Origin: an uncultured Limnohabitans sp.
GTDB lineage: Bacteria > Pseudomonadota > Gammaproteobacteria > Burkholderiales > Burkholderiaceae_C
Assembly (NCBI GenBank): GCA_937928195.1
Contig: CALEYZ010000067.1
Coordinates: forward strand, 1-29,617
Length of the DNA stretch: 29,617 nt
Direction: 5' to 3'
The notes under the pieces: generated by a model
Databases searched by the model: none
What the model saw: only the letters and a program-made list of their open reading frames with translations
Told to the model about the DNA's origin: nothing
Position numbers and translations under genes: made by a program
In this document: piece by piece, positions 6,997-14,766 of the stretch
Position numbering within the stretch: the stretch's first letter is position 1
Layout of the letters: each line of letters starts with the position of its first letter

Positions 6997-8130
6997 TTAC
7001 ATGGCAGCCATGAACAGCTTCTCAAAATCGGCTGCAGTGCAAGGACGTGGGTTGGTTTGATGGCAGATATCGGCGGTGGCAATTTCAACCAAGCGCGCCA
7101 TGTGTTCTGGCTTCACGCCATGTGAAGACAAGGTGCCTGTGATACCGATTGAAGTTTTCAATTCTTTGAGCCATGCCACGAAGGCACTGCCGCCGCCTTT
7201 GACATTGCAAACATGAGCCAGTTCATTGAATTTTTCGGGCACGGCTTCATAGTTCCAAGCCATGACCACATCGATCATGAGCGCATTGGCCAAGCCATGG
7301 TGCATGTCGACCACCGCACCCAATGCATGTGCGCAAGAGTGCACCGCCCCCAAATCTTTTTGGAACGCAATGGCGCCCATCATGGACGACATCATCATGT
7401 CGCTGCGGGCTTTGAGGTTGCTAGGCTCGTGGACCGCAGTGTGCAGCGCTGCCGCGCCAATGCGAGTGCCTTCTAAAGCGATGCCATCGCACAAGGGGTG
7501 GTAGGCAGGTGACAAGTAGCTTTCGATGTTGTGCGTCAGGGCATCCATGCCGGTGGCTGCGGTAATTTTGCCGGGCAAGCCAACGGTCAATTCTGGATCT
7601 GCAAAAACCGTTTGTGCCAATAACTTGGGATGGAAGATCACGCGCTTTTGGTGTGTGTCGTCTTCGCTGACCACGCTAGAGCGACCCACTTCCGAGCCAG
7701 TGCCAGAGGTGGTGGGCAAGGCCACAAAGTAAGGCAGGGTACCCGAGATGCTGCGCACCTTGGGATGGTCCCATGCGTATTCCAAGATGGGGCCGTCATG
7801 GGTGGCCGACAAGCCCACCACTTTGGCCACATCCAATGAGGCACCGCCACCTAAACCAATCACGCAATCGGCCTTGTGGGCATTGAAAGCCACGCCGCCT
7901 GCTGTCACTTGTGAGGCGGTGGGGTTGCCATGCACACCGGCATAAACGGCGACATCTAAGCCAGCCAAGTGGCTGATGAACTCGGCCATGAGGGGCAGGT
8001 CTGCCATGGCTTTGTCGGTCACGATGAGAGGGCGCTTGTAGCCTAAATCTTGAAGGTGTTTGCCCACCAACTTGCGGGCGCCCACGCCAAAGTGAATGGG
8101 GGTGGGGAAGGAGAATTTATCAATGCTCAT
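6997..8130 (-). CDS. Iron-containing (group III) alcohol dehydrogenase
   Basis: The protein has 377 residues. The nucleotide-binding motif is GGGASLDVAK (94-103) and the metal ligands are D196, H200, H264 and H278, matching the layout of FucO-type enzymes. It oxidises a primary alcohol to an aldehyde (or the reverse) with NAD(P). Two roles fit the context. It may oxidise a gamma-glutamyl amino alcohol between the ligase and the aldehyde dehydrogenase. Alternatively it may interconvert 2-hydroxyethylphosphonate and phosphonoacetaldehyde, the reaction of PhpC, another group III enzyme. The start ATG 8130 has GGA nine bases upstream. The frame extends into the ligase gene without support. It lies 26 bp after the ligase. 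Confidence 0.85.
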   Translation of the reverse strand: MSIDKFSFPTPIHFGVGARKLVGKHLQDLGYKRPLIVTDKAMADLPLMAEFISHLAGLDVAVYAGVHGNPTASQVTAGGVAFNAHKADCVIGLGGGASLDVAKVVGLSATHDGPILEYAWDHPKVRSISGTLPYFVALPTTSGTGSEVGRSSVVSEDDTHQKRVIFHPKLLAQTVFADPELTVGLPGKITAATGMDALTHNIESYLSPAYHPLCDGIALEGTRIGAAALHTAVHEPSNLKARSDMMMSSMMGAIAFQKDLGAVHSCAHALGAVVDMHHGLANALMIDVVMAWNYEAVPEKFNELAHVCNVKGGGSAFVAWLKELKTSIGITGTLSSHGVKPEHMARLVEIATADICHQTNPRPCTAADFEKLFMAAM

Positions 8131-8156
8131 GAAGATGTCCAGTTTGATCTGAAAAA

Positions 8157-9530
8157 TTAAATGATTTCGAAATAGCGCTTGAGTTCCCAATCGGTCACGC
8201 CATCGAGCCATTGGCGCCACTCCCATTCACGGGTGGCCGCAAAGTGATCCACAAATGTATCGCCTAACCAATCGCGTGCTACTTTGGACTTTTGGAAATT
8301 GCGGGTGGTTTCGATCAGTGTGCGAGGCGCACGGGGAATGTTTTCGGCGCCACCGTTGGTGCCATGAATGGCTGGTGCGGTGAGCTTCATGCCTTTTTCC
8401 ACGCCGTCCAAACCGGCGGCAATGACGGCTGCCATGGCCAGATAAGGGTTGACGTCGGCACCCGGGCAACGTGTTTCAAGGCGTGTCGATTTGGGCGAGC
8501 CAGAAATGACGCGGAAGCTGGCCGTGCGGTTGTCGATGCCCCAAGTGGGCTTCACGGGGGCCCAGAAACCATCCACCAAGCGCTTGTAGCTGTTGATGGT
8601 GGGCCAGAACATGGGGGCAAATTCCATCAAGTGCGCAACTTGCCCTGCCAAGTAACTTTCAAACACTTTGCTCATGCCATGACGGCCTTTGGCGTCTGCA
8701 AACAAATTCTTTTTGCCATCGCTCAGGCTTTGGTGAATGTGGCCACTGCAACCTGGCAATGCGGCATTCCATTTGGCCATGAAGCTGGGCATGATGCCAA
8801 AGCGTGCACCAATTTCTTTGGTGCCGGTTTTGAACAAGATGGCGCGGTCGGCTTGTGTGAGGGCATCGCTGAAGGCAATGGCCGCTTCGTAAACGCCGGG
8901 GCCTGTCTCGGTGTGCAAGCCTTCAATGGGTACCCCAAACTGCAGCATCTCGTCTTGGATGGCATTGAAGAATTCGCGATTTTGATTCATTCGCAGCAAA
9001 GAGTAGCCAAACATGCCGGGTGTCAAAGGTGTCGGGTCGACGCCCTTTTTGTGCTGCCATGAATGCGAGTCTTCTAGGAAGTTAAACCATTCAAACTCCA
9101 TGCCACACATGGGGTTGACGCCCAATTTTTCGGCGCGTTTCAAGACTTTCTTCAAGGTTTGGCGGGGGCACAGGGGGTGAGGTGTGCCATCGCTGTTGAC
9201 AAACTCACCAATGAAGAAAGGCACATTGTTGTCCCATGGCACATTGCGCGCAGTGTTCAAGTCCAAGCGGGCCAGTGCATCGGGAAAGCCGTGCTGCCAG
9301 CCTGTGAAGGTGGTGTTGTCATAGCACTGGTCAGAGGAGTCCCAGCCAAAGACCACATCGCAAAAGCCAAAGCCACCTGCAGGGTAGGGCTCTGCGGCGC
9401 CTTTGAACTTGTCGATGTGCAAGTACTTGCCACGCAAAATGCCGTCAATGTCACTGACCGCCACTTTGACTTTTTGAGCGCCACTCTTTTCAACCGCTTT
9501 GAGCGCAGGGTGTACTTTGGAAGTGGCCAT
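8157..9530 (-). CDS. Glutamine-synthetase-like gamma-glutamyl amine ligase (PuuA/GlnA4 type)
   Basis: The protein has 457 residues. The glutamine synthetase active-site motifs are present: GMEFEWF (E145, E147), HTETGPGVYE (E208, E215), GCSGHIHQSL (H264/H266), NRTASFRV, and ETRCPGADVNPYLA near residue 350. The N-terminus is the short type seen in PuuA/GlnA3/GlnA4/IpuC ligases, which join glutamate to amines rather than ammonia. With a PuuD-type hydrolase, an aldehyde dehydrogenase and an alcohol dehydrogenase (but no PuuB amine oxidase) downstream, an amino alcohol such as ethanolamine is the best guess. ATG 9530 has AGGA six bases upstream. It lies 44 bp after phnW in the same orientation. 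A true housekeeping GlnA is unlikely given the gene context. Confidence 0.8.
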   Translation of the reverse strand: MATSKVHPALKAVEKSGAQKVKVAVSDIDGILRGKYLHIDKFKGAAEPYPAGGFGFCDVVFGWDSSDQCYDNTTFTGWQHGFPDALARLDLNTARNVPWDNNVPFFIGEFVNSDGTPHPLCPRQTLKKVLKRAEKLGVNPMCGMEFEWFNFLEDSHSWQHKKGVDPTPLTPGMFGYSLLRMNQNREFFNAIQDEMLQFGVPIEGLHTETGPGVYEAAIAFSDALTQADRAILFKTGTKEIGARFGIMPSFMAKWNAALPGCSGHIHQSLSDGKKNLFADAKGRHGMSKVFESYLAGQVAHLMEFAPMFWPTINSYKRLVDGFWAPVKPTWGIDNRTASFRVISGSPKSTRLETRCPGADVNPYLAMAAVIAAGLDGVEKGMKLTAPAIHGTNGGAENIPRAPRTLIETTRNFQKSKVARDWLGDTFVDHFAATREWEWRQWLDGVTDWELKRYFEII

Positions 9531-9574
9531 GATCAATCCTTTGTCAATTTACAAATTCAATGCGTTCACAAAAT

Positions 9575-10690
9575 TCAAGCAGGGGCGCCGCTGGCAATGC
9601 CCAACTCTTTCAGGGTCAGTGTCACCGCATGAACGGCTTGTTGCATTTCGATGGGGCCAATGGCGCCAATGCATCCCACACGGAAAGTTTCGATTTCGGT
9701 GAGCTTGCCGGGGTACAAAATGAAACCATGCTTTTTGGCGGCTTCGTAGAATTTTCTGAATTCGTACTTGGCATCAGCTGGCGCATGGAAAGTCACGATG
9801 ATGGGGGCTTGAACGGCAGGATCTAAATAGGGTTTGAAGCCCAAGGCCGCCATGCCCTCCACCAAGGTTTTGCAATTGCTTTGGTAGCGTTTGAGGCGAG
9901 CGGGTTGGCCGCCTTCGTCTTCAAATTGCTGAATGGCTTCTGCCAAAGCGACCATGACGTGGGTTGGGGGCGTGAAGCGCCATTGACCCGTTTTTTCCAT
10001 GTACACGTATTGGTCGTGCAGGTCCATGGCCAAAGAGGTGTTGTTGCCCGCGCAGCTGTCCAAAATGGCTTTGCGAATGAACACAAAGCCCATGCCGGGG
10101 ACGCCTTCTAAACATTTACCGCTGGCCGCAATGAGCGCATCAAAGCGGGTGGTGCGCGCGTCAATCTCAAGCGCGGCAAATGAGCTCATGGCATCGACGA
10201 TCAAACCTTTGTTGTGCTTTTCGCAAACCTTGGCCACATCGTGCAAGGGGTTCAAAACACCTGCACCTGTTTCGCAGTGAATCAATACCACATGGGTGAT
10301 GCTGGGATCTTTGGCCAGCAAGGCTTCAAGCTCAGAAGGTGAGACGGCTTTGTCTTCCGCTGTCGGTACCACGGTGGTTTTACGGCCCATCATGGTGGAG
10401 AGTTTGGCGGCGCGTTTGCAATAAGCGCCATTGTCCAAAACCAAGATATGACCGCTGGGGGGGACGACAGTGGCAACCGCGGCTTCAACACTGAACGTGC
10501 CGCTGCCTTGCAGGGGCACCACCACATGGGTCTCGTGACCTTGAATGATGTTCAGCAAACTTTTTCGGACTCGGGCTGTGACGTCAATGAAGTCACTGTC
10601 CCATGAACCCCAGTCTCGCAGCATGGCAAGTTTGGTTCGCAAAGTGGTTGTGAGAGGGCCGGGTGTGAGAAGAATGGCTTCGCGTTGCAT
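9575..10690 (-). CDS. phnW: 2-aminoethylphosphonate:pyruvate aminotransferase
   Basis: The protein has 371 residues, the usual length of PhnW. It begins with the family signature LLTPGPLTTT...AMLRDWGSWD (residues 7-31) and has the PLP residues D166 (IVDAMSSF) and K192 (ASGKCLEGVPG). It is a cytoplasmic fold-type I aminotransferase converting 2-aminoethylphosphonate plus pyruvate to phosphonoacetaldehyde plus alanine. A close relative, alanine-glyoxylate aminotransferase, is less likely given the N-terminal signature and the neighbours: an AEP-type ABC transporter upstream, and PhnY and PhnA across the divergent promoter. The gap of 61 bp after the permease gene holds a short TTTCAA/TTGAAA inverted repeat (10719-10738). 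Confidence 0.93.
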   Translation of the reverse strand: MQREAILLTPGPLTTTLRTKLAMLRDWGSWDSDFIDVTARVRKSLLNIIQGHETHVVVPLQGSGTFSVEAAVATVVPPSGHILVLDNGAYCKRAAKLSTMMGRKTTVVPTAEDKAVSPSELEALLAKDPSITHVVLIHCETGAGVLNPLHDVAKVCEKHNKGLIVDAMSSFAALEIDARTTRFDALIAASGKCLEGVPGMGFVFIRKAILDSCAGNNTSLAMDLHDQYVYMEKTGQWRFTPPTHVMVALAEAIQQFEDEGGQPARLKRYQSNCKTLVEGMAALGFKPYLDPAVQAPIIVTFHAPADAKYEFRKFYEAAKKHGFILYPGKLTEIETFRVGCIGAIGPIEMQQAVHAVTLTLKELGIASGAPA

Positions 10691-10751
10691 GGTGAAAATG
10701 TCTCTGTTGTTAAATTGATTTCAAAAAACTGCTTGAAAATAACATCCCAAA

Positions 10752-12446
10752 TTATCGAACACGCCAGGCTTGTGTTCGTTTGTCAACGAACCAACTCAAG
10801 AGCGCAAACAGGAACGTGGCGACGGCGGAAATCAGGCCAATCAAAACGGCCATCGCCGCTGCTGCGCCAATGTCACCAGCCTCGTCCAGATTCAAAATGG
10901 CAATGGAAGCCACTTTGGTTTCAGGTGAGTACAAAAACACCACAGCTGAAATGGTGGTCATGGCATTGATGAAAAAGTAACGCGCAATGTCCACCATGGC
11001 CGGTGTGCAGATGGGCAGTGTGACGCGCCAGAAGGTTTTGTAAAAAGGGACTTTGAGAGATGCACTGACGGACTCAAACTCTGCATCCAGTGATTTCAAA
11101 GCGGTGGTGGCTGTGAGGTGGCCTGTGGTGTAGAAGTGGACGATGGTGCAAAGCGTGAGCAAGGCCATGCTTTGGTACATGCCATGCAAGGGGTTGTTGG
11201 GCATGTTGAAGAAAAAGATGTAGCCCAAACCCAAAACCAAGCCGGGCACGGCCATGGGCACGACAGCCAGCAATTGAAGGGGTCCACGCACTGCGTTCAT
11301 GCCTTTTGTTTTTTCAAGCAAGTACGCTGTGACAAACACCAGCAGGGTGCCAAAGAAAGCGGTACCACTGGCCATCTTCAAACTGTTGATGAAACCTTCG
11401 CCCACTTCGCCATCCACCAAACCCAAGGTGTAGTGGCGCAAACTGGGGGAAAGGTCGTAGGGCCAAAAGCTCGCAAATGACGCAAAGACGGCCATGCCCA
11501 GCATGGCCAACATCAGAACAGCAATCAAGGTGCAGTAAGCCATCATGATGGCGTCATGGCGCACATCAGGTTTGGGTTGATAGGCCACTGCACGAGCGCT
11601 CAGCATGGCGGTTTGACGCGCACTGACATAACGATCGACTGCAAAGCTCAAGACGGCGGGTGACAACAACAGCAACGCCACCACCGAGCCTTTGGAAAAA
11701 TCTTGTTGGCCAATGACCAATTTGAAAATGTCGGTGGCCATCATGTTGAAGTTGCCACCGATGACTTTGGGAATGCCAAAGTCGGTCATGACCAAGGTGA
11801 AGCTGACCAAGGATGCTGAGATCAAACCGTATTTGGCGCCAGGTAAAGTGATGGTGAAAAACTTACGCTGTGTGCTGGTGCCCAATGCATCTGCCGCTTC
11901 GTACAGGCGAGCGTCTGCCAAGGCCAATGCTGTGACCAAAATCATGAGCACGTGTGGAAAGGCGGCAAAGCATTCAGCCACAACCACGCCAGCAGGTCCG
12001 TAAATTTGTTCGATGCCGAGGGACTGCATGGCGTCTTTCAACACGCCTTGGTTGCCAAACCAGTAAATGAGTGAAATGGCCGACAGCAATGAAGGGGCCA
12101 GCAAGGGAATCAGGCTGATGGACCTGAACAGAGATTTGCCAGGCATGCAACTGCGTGTGAGTGCGTATGCAAACACAAAAGCCAATGGCACCACAATCAA
12201 GGTGACCAACAAGGACACCCAAACACTGTTCCACAAACTGTGCAACAGGGAGGGGGTTTGTAAATAGCTGAGGAAATTGCGCAGGCCGACAAAATGGCCT
12301 TGGTCGTCTTGCACTGCTTGTTGCAAGATGGCCAGCAAGGGGGCCGCCAAAAATGCCAGTAAAAGCAGCAGCACAATGGCCAGACCCACAAACCCAACCC
12401 ATTCGCTCCAGTGGGTTTTCTGTTTCACTTGAAATGCCGTTGTCAT
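10752..12446 (-). CDS. phnU: 2-aminoethylphosphonate-type ABC transporter, fused permease
   Basis: The protein has 564 residues with about 12 transmembrane segments in two homologous halves (about 15-270 and 290-560), so both permease subunits are fused in one chain. Each half carries a binding-protein-dependent transport loop: EAADALGTSTQRKFFTITLPGAK in the first and ESVSASLKVPFYKTFWRVTLP in the second. The arrangement matches the fused permease of the AEP transporters described as PhnSTU(2) or AepXVW. It works with the ATPase gene 7 bp upstream and the binding protein beyond it. Substrate assignment rests on PhnW, PhnA and PhnY in the locus. Confidence 0.88.
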   Translation of the reverse strand: MTTAFQVKQKTHWSEWVGFVGLAIVLLLLLAFLAAPLLAILQQAVQDDQGHFVGLRNFLSYLQTPSLLHSLWNSVWVSLLVTLIVVPLAFVFAYALTRSCMPGKSLFRSISLIPLLAPSLLSAISLIYWFGNQGVLKDAMQSLGIEQIYGPAGVVVAECFAAFPHVLMILVTALALADARLYEAADALGTSTQRKFFTITLPGAKYGLISASLVSFTLVMTDFGIPKVIGGNFNMMATDIFKLVIGQQDFSKGSVVALLLLSPAVLSFAVDRYVSARQTAMLSARAVAYQPKPDVRHDAIMMAYCTLIAVLMLAMLGMAVFASFASFWPYDLSPSLRHYTLGLVDGEVGEGFINSLKMASGTAFFGTLLVFVTAYLLEKTKGMNAVRGPLQLLAVVPMAVPGLVLGLGYIFFFNMPNNPLHGMYQSMALLTLCTIVHFYTTGHLTATTALKSLDAEFESVSASLKVPFYKTFWRVTLPICTPAMVDIARYFFINAMTTISAVVFLYSPETKVASIAILNLDEAGDIGAAAAMAVLIGLISAVATFLFALLSWFVDKRTQAWRVR

Positions 12447-12453
12447 GCCGTGT

Positions 12454-13524
12454 TCAAAACAGTTTGATGCGTTCTGGCATCAGTTTCAAGGGCAGCATTG
12501 AACCCGCCTGCAGGTTTTGCTCCGCTAAGAAGTTCAATGACAAATAAACCGTGAGCGGCTTTGCTGAAATGGCAGGGGCCATGACGTGCACATGGCAAAA
12601 CGCACCTAGAAAATCGATCTCAAGAATGGTGGCCTGAAACACGCATGCATCACCTGCCAAGATAGGACGTGCCAACACATCTTCAGGGCGCAAATACACT
12701 TTGATGTCACCAGTTTGGGTGACTTGGGCGGGTATATCGGCCAAAGGAATGCGCATCTCACCCAGTTTCAATTCGTGACCCTCAAGCTTGCCTTGCAGCA
12801 CGTTGACTTGGCCCACAAAATCGGCCACAAAAGCACTGGCAGGTTCTCTGTAAATCTCTGTGGGTGTGCCCACTTGTTCGATGCAACCATGGTTCATCAC
12901 CACGATGCGATCTGCCATGCTCAATGCTTCCTCTTGATCGTGTGTCACCATGATGGTGGTGACACCCAAACTTTGTTGGAGCGATCTGATTTCTTCGCGC
13001 AGTCGCACGCGCTCCAGTGCATCCAAAGCGGACAAAGGTTCATCGAGCAACAGCAGGCCGGGCGAGGTGGCCAAGGCACGTGCCAAAGCGATTCGTTGTT
13101 GTTGCCCCCCCGAAAGTTGGCTGGGGTATTTGGCGCCACTGCCTGGCAAGCCTACCAGCTTCAATAATTCCTGAACACGCTGCTGCACCACATCGCGTGC
13201 CACTTTGCGGTTGACCAGGCCATAGGCCACGTTGTCCGCAATGCTGAGGTTGGGAAACAGGGCATAGCTTTGAAACACGATGCCGTAATCGCGTTCGGCC
13301 GGATGCGCTGTGGAGATGTCTTTGCCAGCTTGGTGGATGACGCCACGCGTTTGAACTTCAAGACCCGCAATGATGCGTAGCAAGGTGGTTTTGCCACAAC
13401 CTGAGGGGCCTAAAAAGCAGACCAATTCGCCGGGCACGATGTCCAGGTTAATGTCTTGCAAGGCAACAAAGTTGCCAAAGGCTTTGTGCAGATGGGAGAG
13501 TGAAAGATAAGGGCTTGCAGACAT
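12454..13524 (-). CDS. phnT: 2-aminoethylphosphonate-type ABC transporter, ATP-binding protein
   Basis: The protein has 356 residues. Walker A is GPSGCGKTT (39-47), the signature is LSGGQQQRIALARA, Walker B is LLLLDEPLSALD and the H-loop is VTHD. A C-terminal TOBE-type regulatory domain follows from about residue 240. It powers the fused permease encoded 7 bp downstream. The start is the ATG at 13524 (MSASPYL); a TTG at 13554 is in frame but lies inside the terminator hairpin. No clear Shine-Dalgarno sequence precedes the ATG, because the T-run of the terminator occupies nearly that position. Translation is therefore probably weak and depends on read-through. Confidence 0.9.
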   Translation of the reverse strand: MSASPYLSLSHLHKAFGNFVALQDINLDIVPGELVCFLGPSGCGKTTLLRIIAGLEVQTRGVIHQAGKDISTAHPAERDYGIVFQSYALFPNLSIADNVAYGLVNRKVARDVVQQRVQELLKLVGLPGSGAKYPSQLSGGQQQRIALARALATSPGLLLLDEPLSALDALERVRLREEIRSLQQSLGVTTIMVTHDQEEALSMADRIVVMNHGCIEQVGTPTEIYREPASAFVADFVGQVNVLQGKLEGHELKLGEMRIPLADIPAQVTQTGDIKVYLRPEDVLARPILAGDACVFQATILEIDFLGAFCHVHVMAPAISAKPLTVYLSLNFLAEQNLQAGSMLPLKLMPERIKLF

Positions 13525-13535
13525 GAGTGGCCAAC

Positions 13536-13566
13536 AAAAAGGCCGCCTTGGCAAGGCCAGGCGGCC
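13536..13566 (-). terminator. Intrinsic terminator/attenuator between binding protein and ATPase genes
   Basis: On the minus strand the perfect 8-bp stem GGCCGCCT/AGGCGGCC encloses a 10-base loop and is followed at once by TTTTTG. It begins 11 bp after the binding-protein stop and ends 11 bp before the ATPase start. Partial termination here would give the excess of binding protein over membrane components common in ABC systems. Confidence 0.85.
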
Positions 13567-13577
13567 GTTTGAATCAA

Positions 13578-14609
13578 TTAACGCTTTTCAGATTTACCGT
13601 TGTAACGTGCATTCCATTCGTTCAGGATGCGCTCACGTTGATCGGCGGCGTACTTGAAGTCCAATTTGACCAAGCGAGACTCGTAGTCTTTGGGCACATT
13701 GGGCAATGGGTCTGCCACACCAGGATGGGCAGTGATGGCAAAGTTTTTGCCGTACAACTTCATGGCGTCTTTGCTTGAAGCCCAGTCAGCCAATTTCTTG
13801 GCAGCGTCCAATTTCTTGGTGCCTTTGTGAATGGCAAAAGATTCCAGATCCCAGCCTAAACCTTCTTTGGGGAAGACCAAGTCAATGGGGGCGCCTTTGG
13901 CTTTGTTGGCATTGGCGCGGTACTCAAAAGCAATGCCCACCACGTACTCGCCGCTGGAGGCCATGTTGCAAGGCTTCGAACCCGAGTGTGTGTATTGGGC
14001 AATGTTTTCATGCAGACCGTCCATGTACTTCCAACCACCGCCTTTGCCGTTTTGGTCGCCGAAGAGGGTCAACCATGCGATGACGTCAAAGTAGCCTGTC
14101 CCACTAGAAGCCGGGTTGGGCATGACGATTTGGCCCTTGTAAACGGGCTTTGTGAGGTCTTTCCAAGTTTCAGGCTTGGGAATGTTGCGTTTTTTGGCTT
14201 CGATGGTGTTGAAGCAAATGGTGGCACCCCAAACGTCCATCCCCCACCATGCGGGCACTTTGGCCGGGTCGCGGTATTGCGGCATGATGGCATCCAAGTT
14301 GAGCGGGGCATAGGGTTCCAGCATGCCGTTCTTGTTCATCAATTCAAGACTGGTGGCGGCAACGCCCATGACCGCATCGGCTTGGGGGTTGGCTTTTTCG
14401 GCCAGCAACTTGGCGGTGATCACGCCTGTTGAGTCGCGAACCCATTTGAGTTCGATCTCTGGGTAAACCTTGTTAAAGCCTTCTTGGTAGGCCTTTAGCT
14501 GATCGACTTCCAATGCTGTGTAGACCAGCAGTTGGGTTTTTTGAGCCCAGGCCATAGAGCCTAGCAACAGACCGCCGACCAACAGGGCGGATTTGTAAAG
14601 TGCGCGCAT
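13578..14609 (-). CDS. phnS: 2-aminoethylphosphonate-type ABC transporter, periplasmic binding protein
   Basis: The protein has 343 residues. A Sec signal peptide covers 1-22 (ending SMAWA), followed by the periplasmic-binding start TQLLVYTALEVDQLKAYQEGFNKVYP, typical of the iron/thiamine/AEP binding-protein cluster (type II fold). SSGTGYFDVIAW and GKNFAITAHPGV are family-like segments. It captures the phosphonate in the periplasm for the fused permease. It is first in the leftward operon, with AAGGA eight bases before the ATG. It faces the divergent GntR regulator gene across 157 bp. A role in iron uptake is the main alternative, rejected because of the operon context. Confidence 0.87.
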   Translation of the reverse strand: MRALYKSALLVGGLLLGSMAWAQKTQLLVYTALEVDQLKAYQEGFNKVYPEIELKWVRDSTGVITAKLLAEKANPQADAVMGVAATSLELMNKNGMLEPYAPLNLDAIMPQYRDPAKVPAWWGMDVWGATICFNTIEAKKRNIPKPETWKDLTKPVYKGQIVMPNPASSGTGYFDVIAWLTLFGDQNGKGGGWKYMDGLHENIAQYTHSGSKPCNMASSGEYVVGIAFEYRANANKAKGAPIDLVFPKEGLGWDLESFAIHKGTKKLDAAKKLADWASSKDAMKLYGKNFAITAHPGVADPLPNVPKDYESRLVKLDFKYAADQRERILNEWNARYNGKSEKR

Positions 14610-14654
14610 ACGTCATCCTTTTCAAGTTAAAACCAACTACTTTCCACGCACGCT

Positions 14655-14672
14655 GTGACAGCGGTGTGACAA
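14655..14672 (-). promoter_or_regulatory. Candidate PHO box upstream of the transporter operon
   Basis: Read on the minus strand, TTGTCAC-ACCG-CTGTCAC is a 7-4-7 direct repeat. This matches the E. coli PhoB-box layout (CTGTCAT, 4 bases, CTGTCA[TC]) with 2 mismatches in the first half and none in the second. It ends 45 bp before the binding-protein ATG, leaving space for a -10 element about 10 bp further on (GAAAGT is weak). PhoB control would link expression of transporter and PhnW to phosphate starvation. Confidence 0.5.
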
Positions 14673-14710
14673 GCCCGTGAAAATCATTGGAATCGAAGAA
14701 TTCTGGAATG

Positions 14711-14742
14711 TCAATTGTTTTTTGTAAATTGTTGACAATTGA
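14711..14742. promoter_or_regulatory. Candidate operator for the divergent GntR/FCD regulator
   Basis: Within 14727-14740 lies AATTGT-TG-ACAATT, a perfect 6-bp-arm palindrome with the TTGTnnACAA core typical of FadR/LldR-like GntR operators. It is nested in a wider inverted repeat TCAATTGT-N16-ACAATTGA (14711-14742). It overlaps a TTGACA element (14732-14737) facing the regulator gene and another TTGACA on the other strand. The PhnR-like protein is the natural candidate to bind here and control both directions. Confidence 0.6.
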
Positions 14743-14760
14743 CCAAGATGTGATCAAATT
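14732..14760 (+). promoter_or_regulatory. Candidate promoter of the rightward phosphonate operon
   Basis: A perfect -35 (TTGACA, 14732-14737) is followed by 17 bases and a poor -10 (CAAATT, 14755-14760, 3 of 6). If correct, transcription would start at or next to the regulator's ATG at 14767, giving a leaderless message. No Shine-Dalgarno sequence is visible before that ATG, which agrees. Confidence 0.35.
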
Positions 14761-14766
14761 CGGTGC

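Noticed and set aside
8292..9062. 256-residue open frame on the plus strand
   Set aside because: Antisense shadow of the glutamine-synthetase-like gene.
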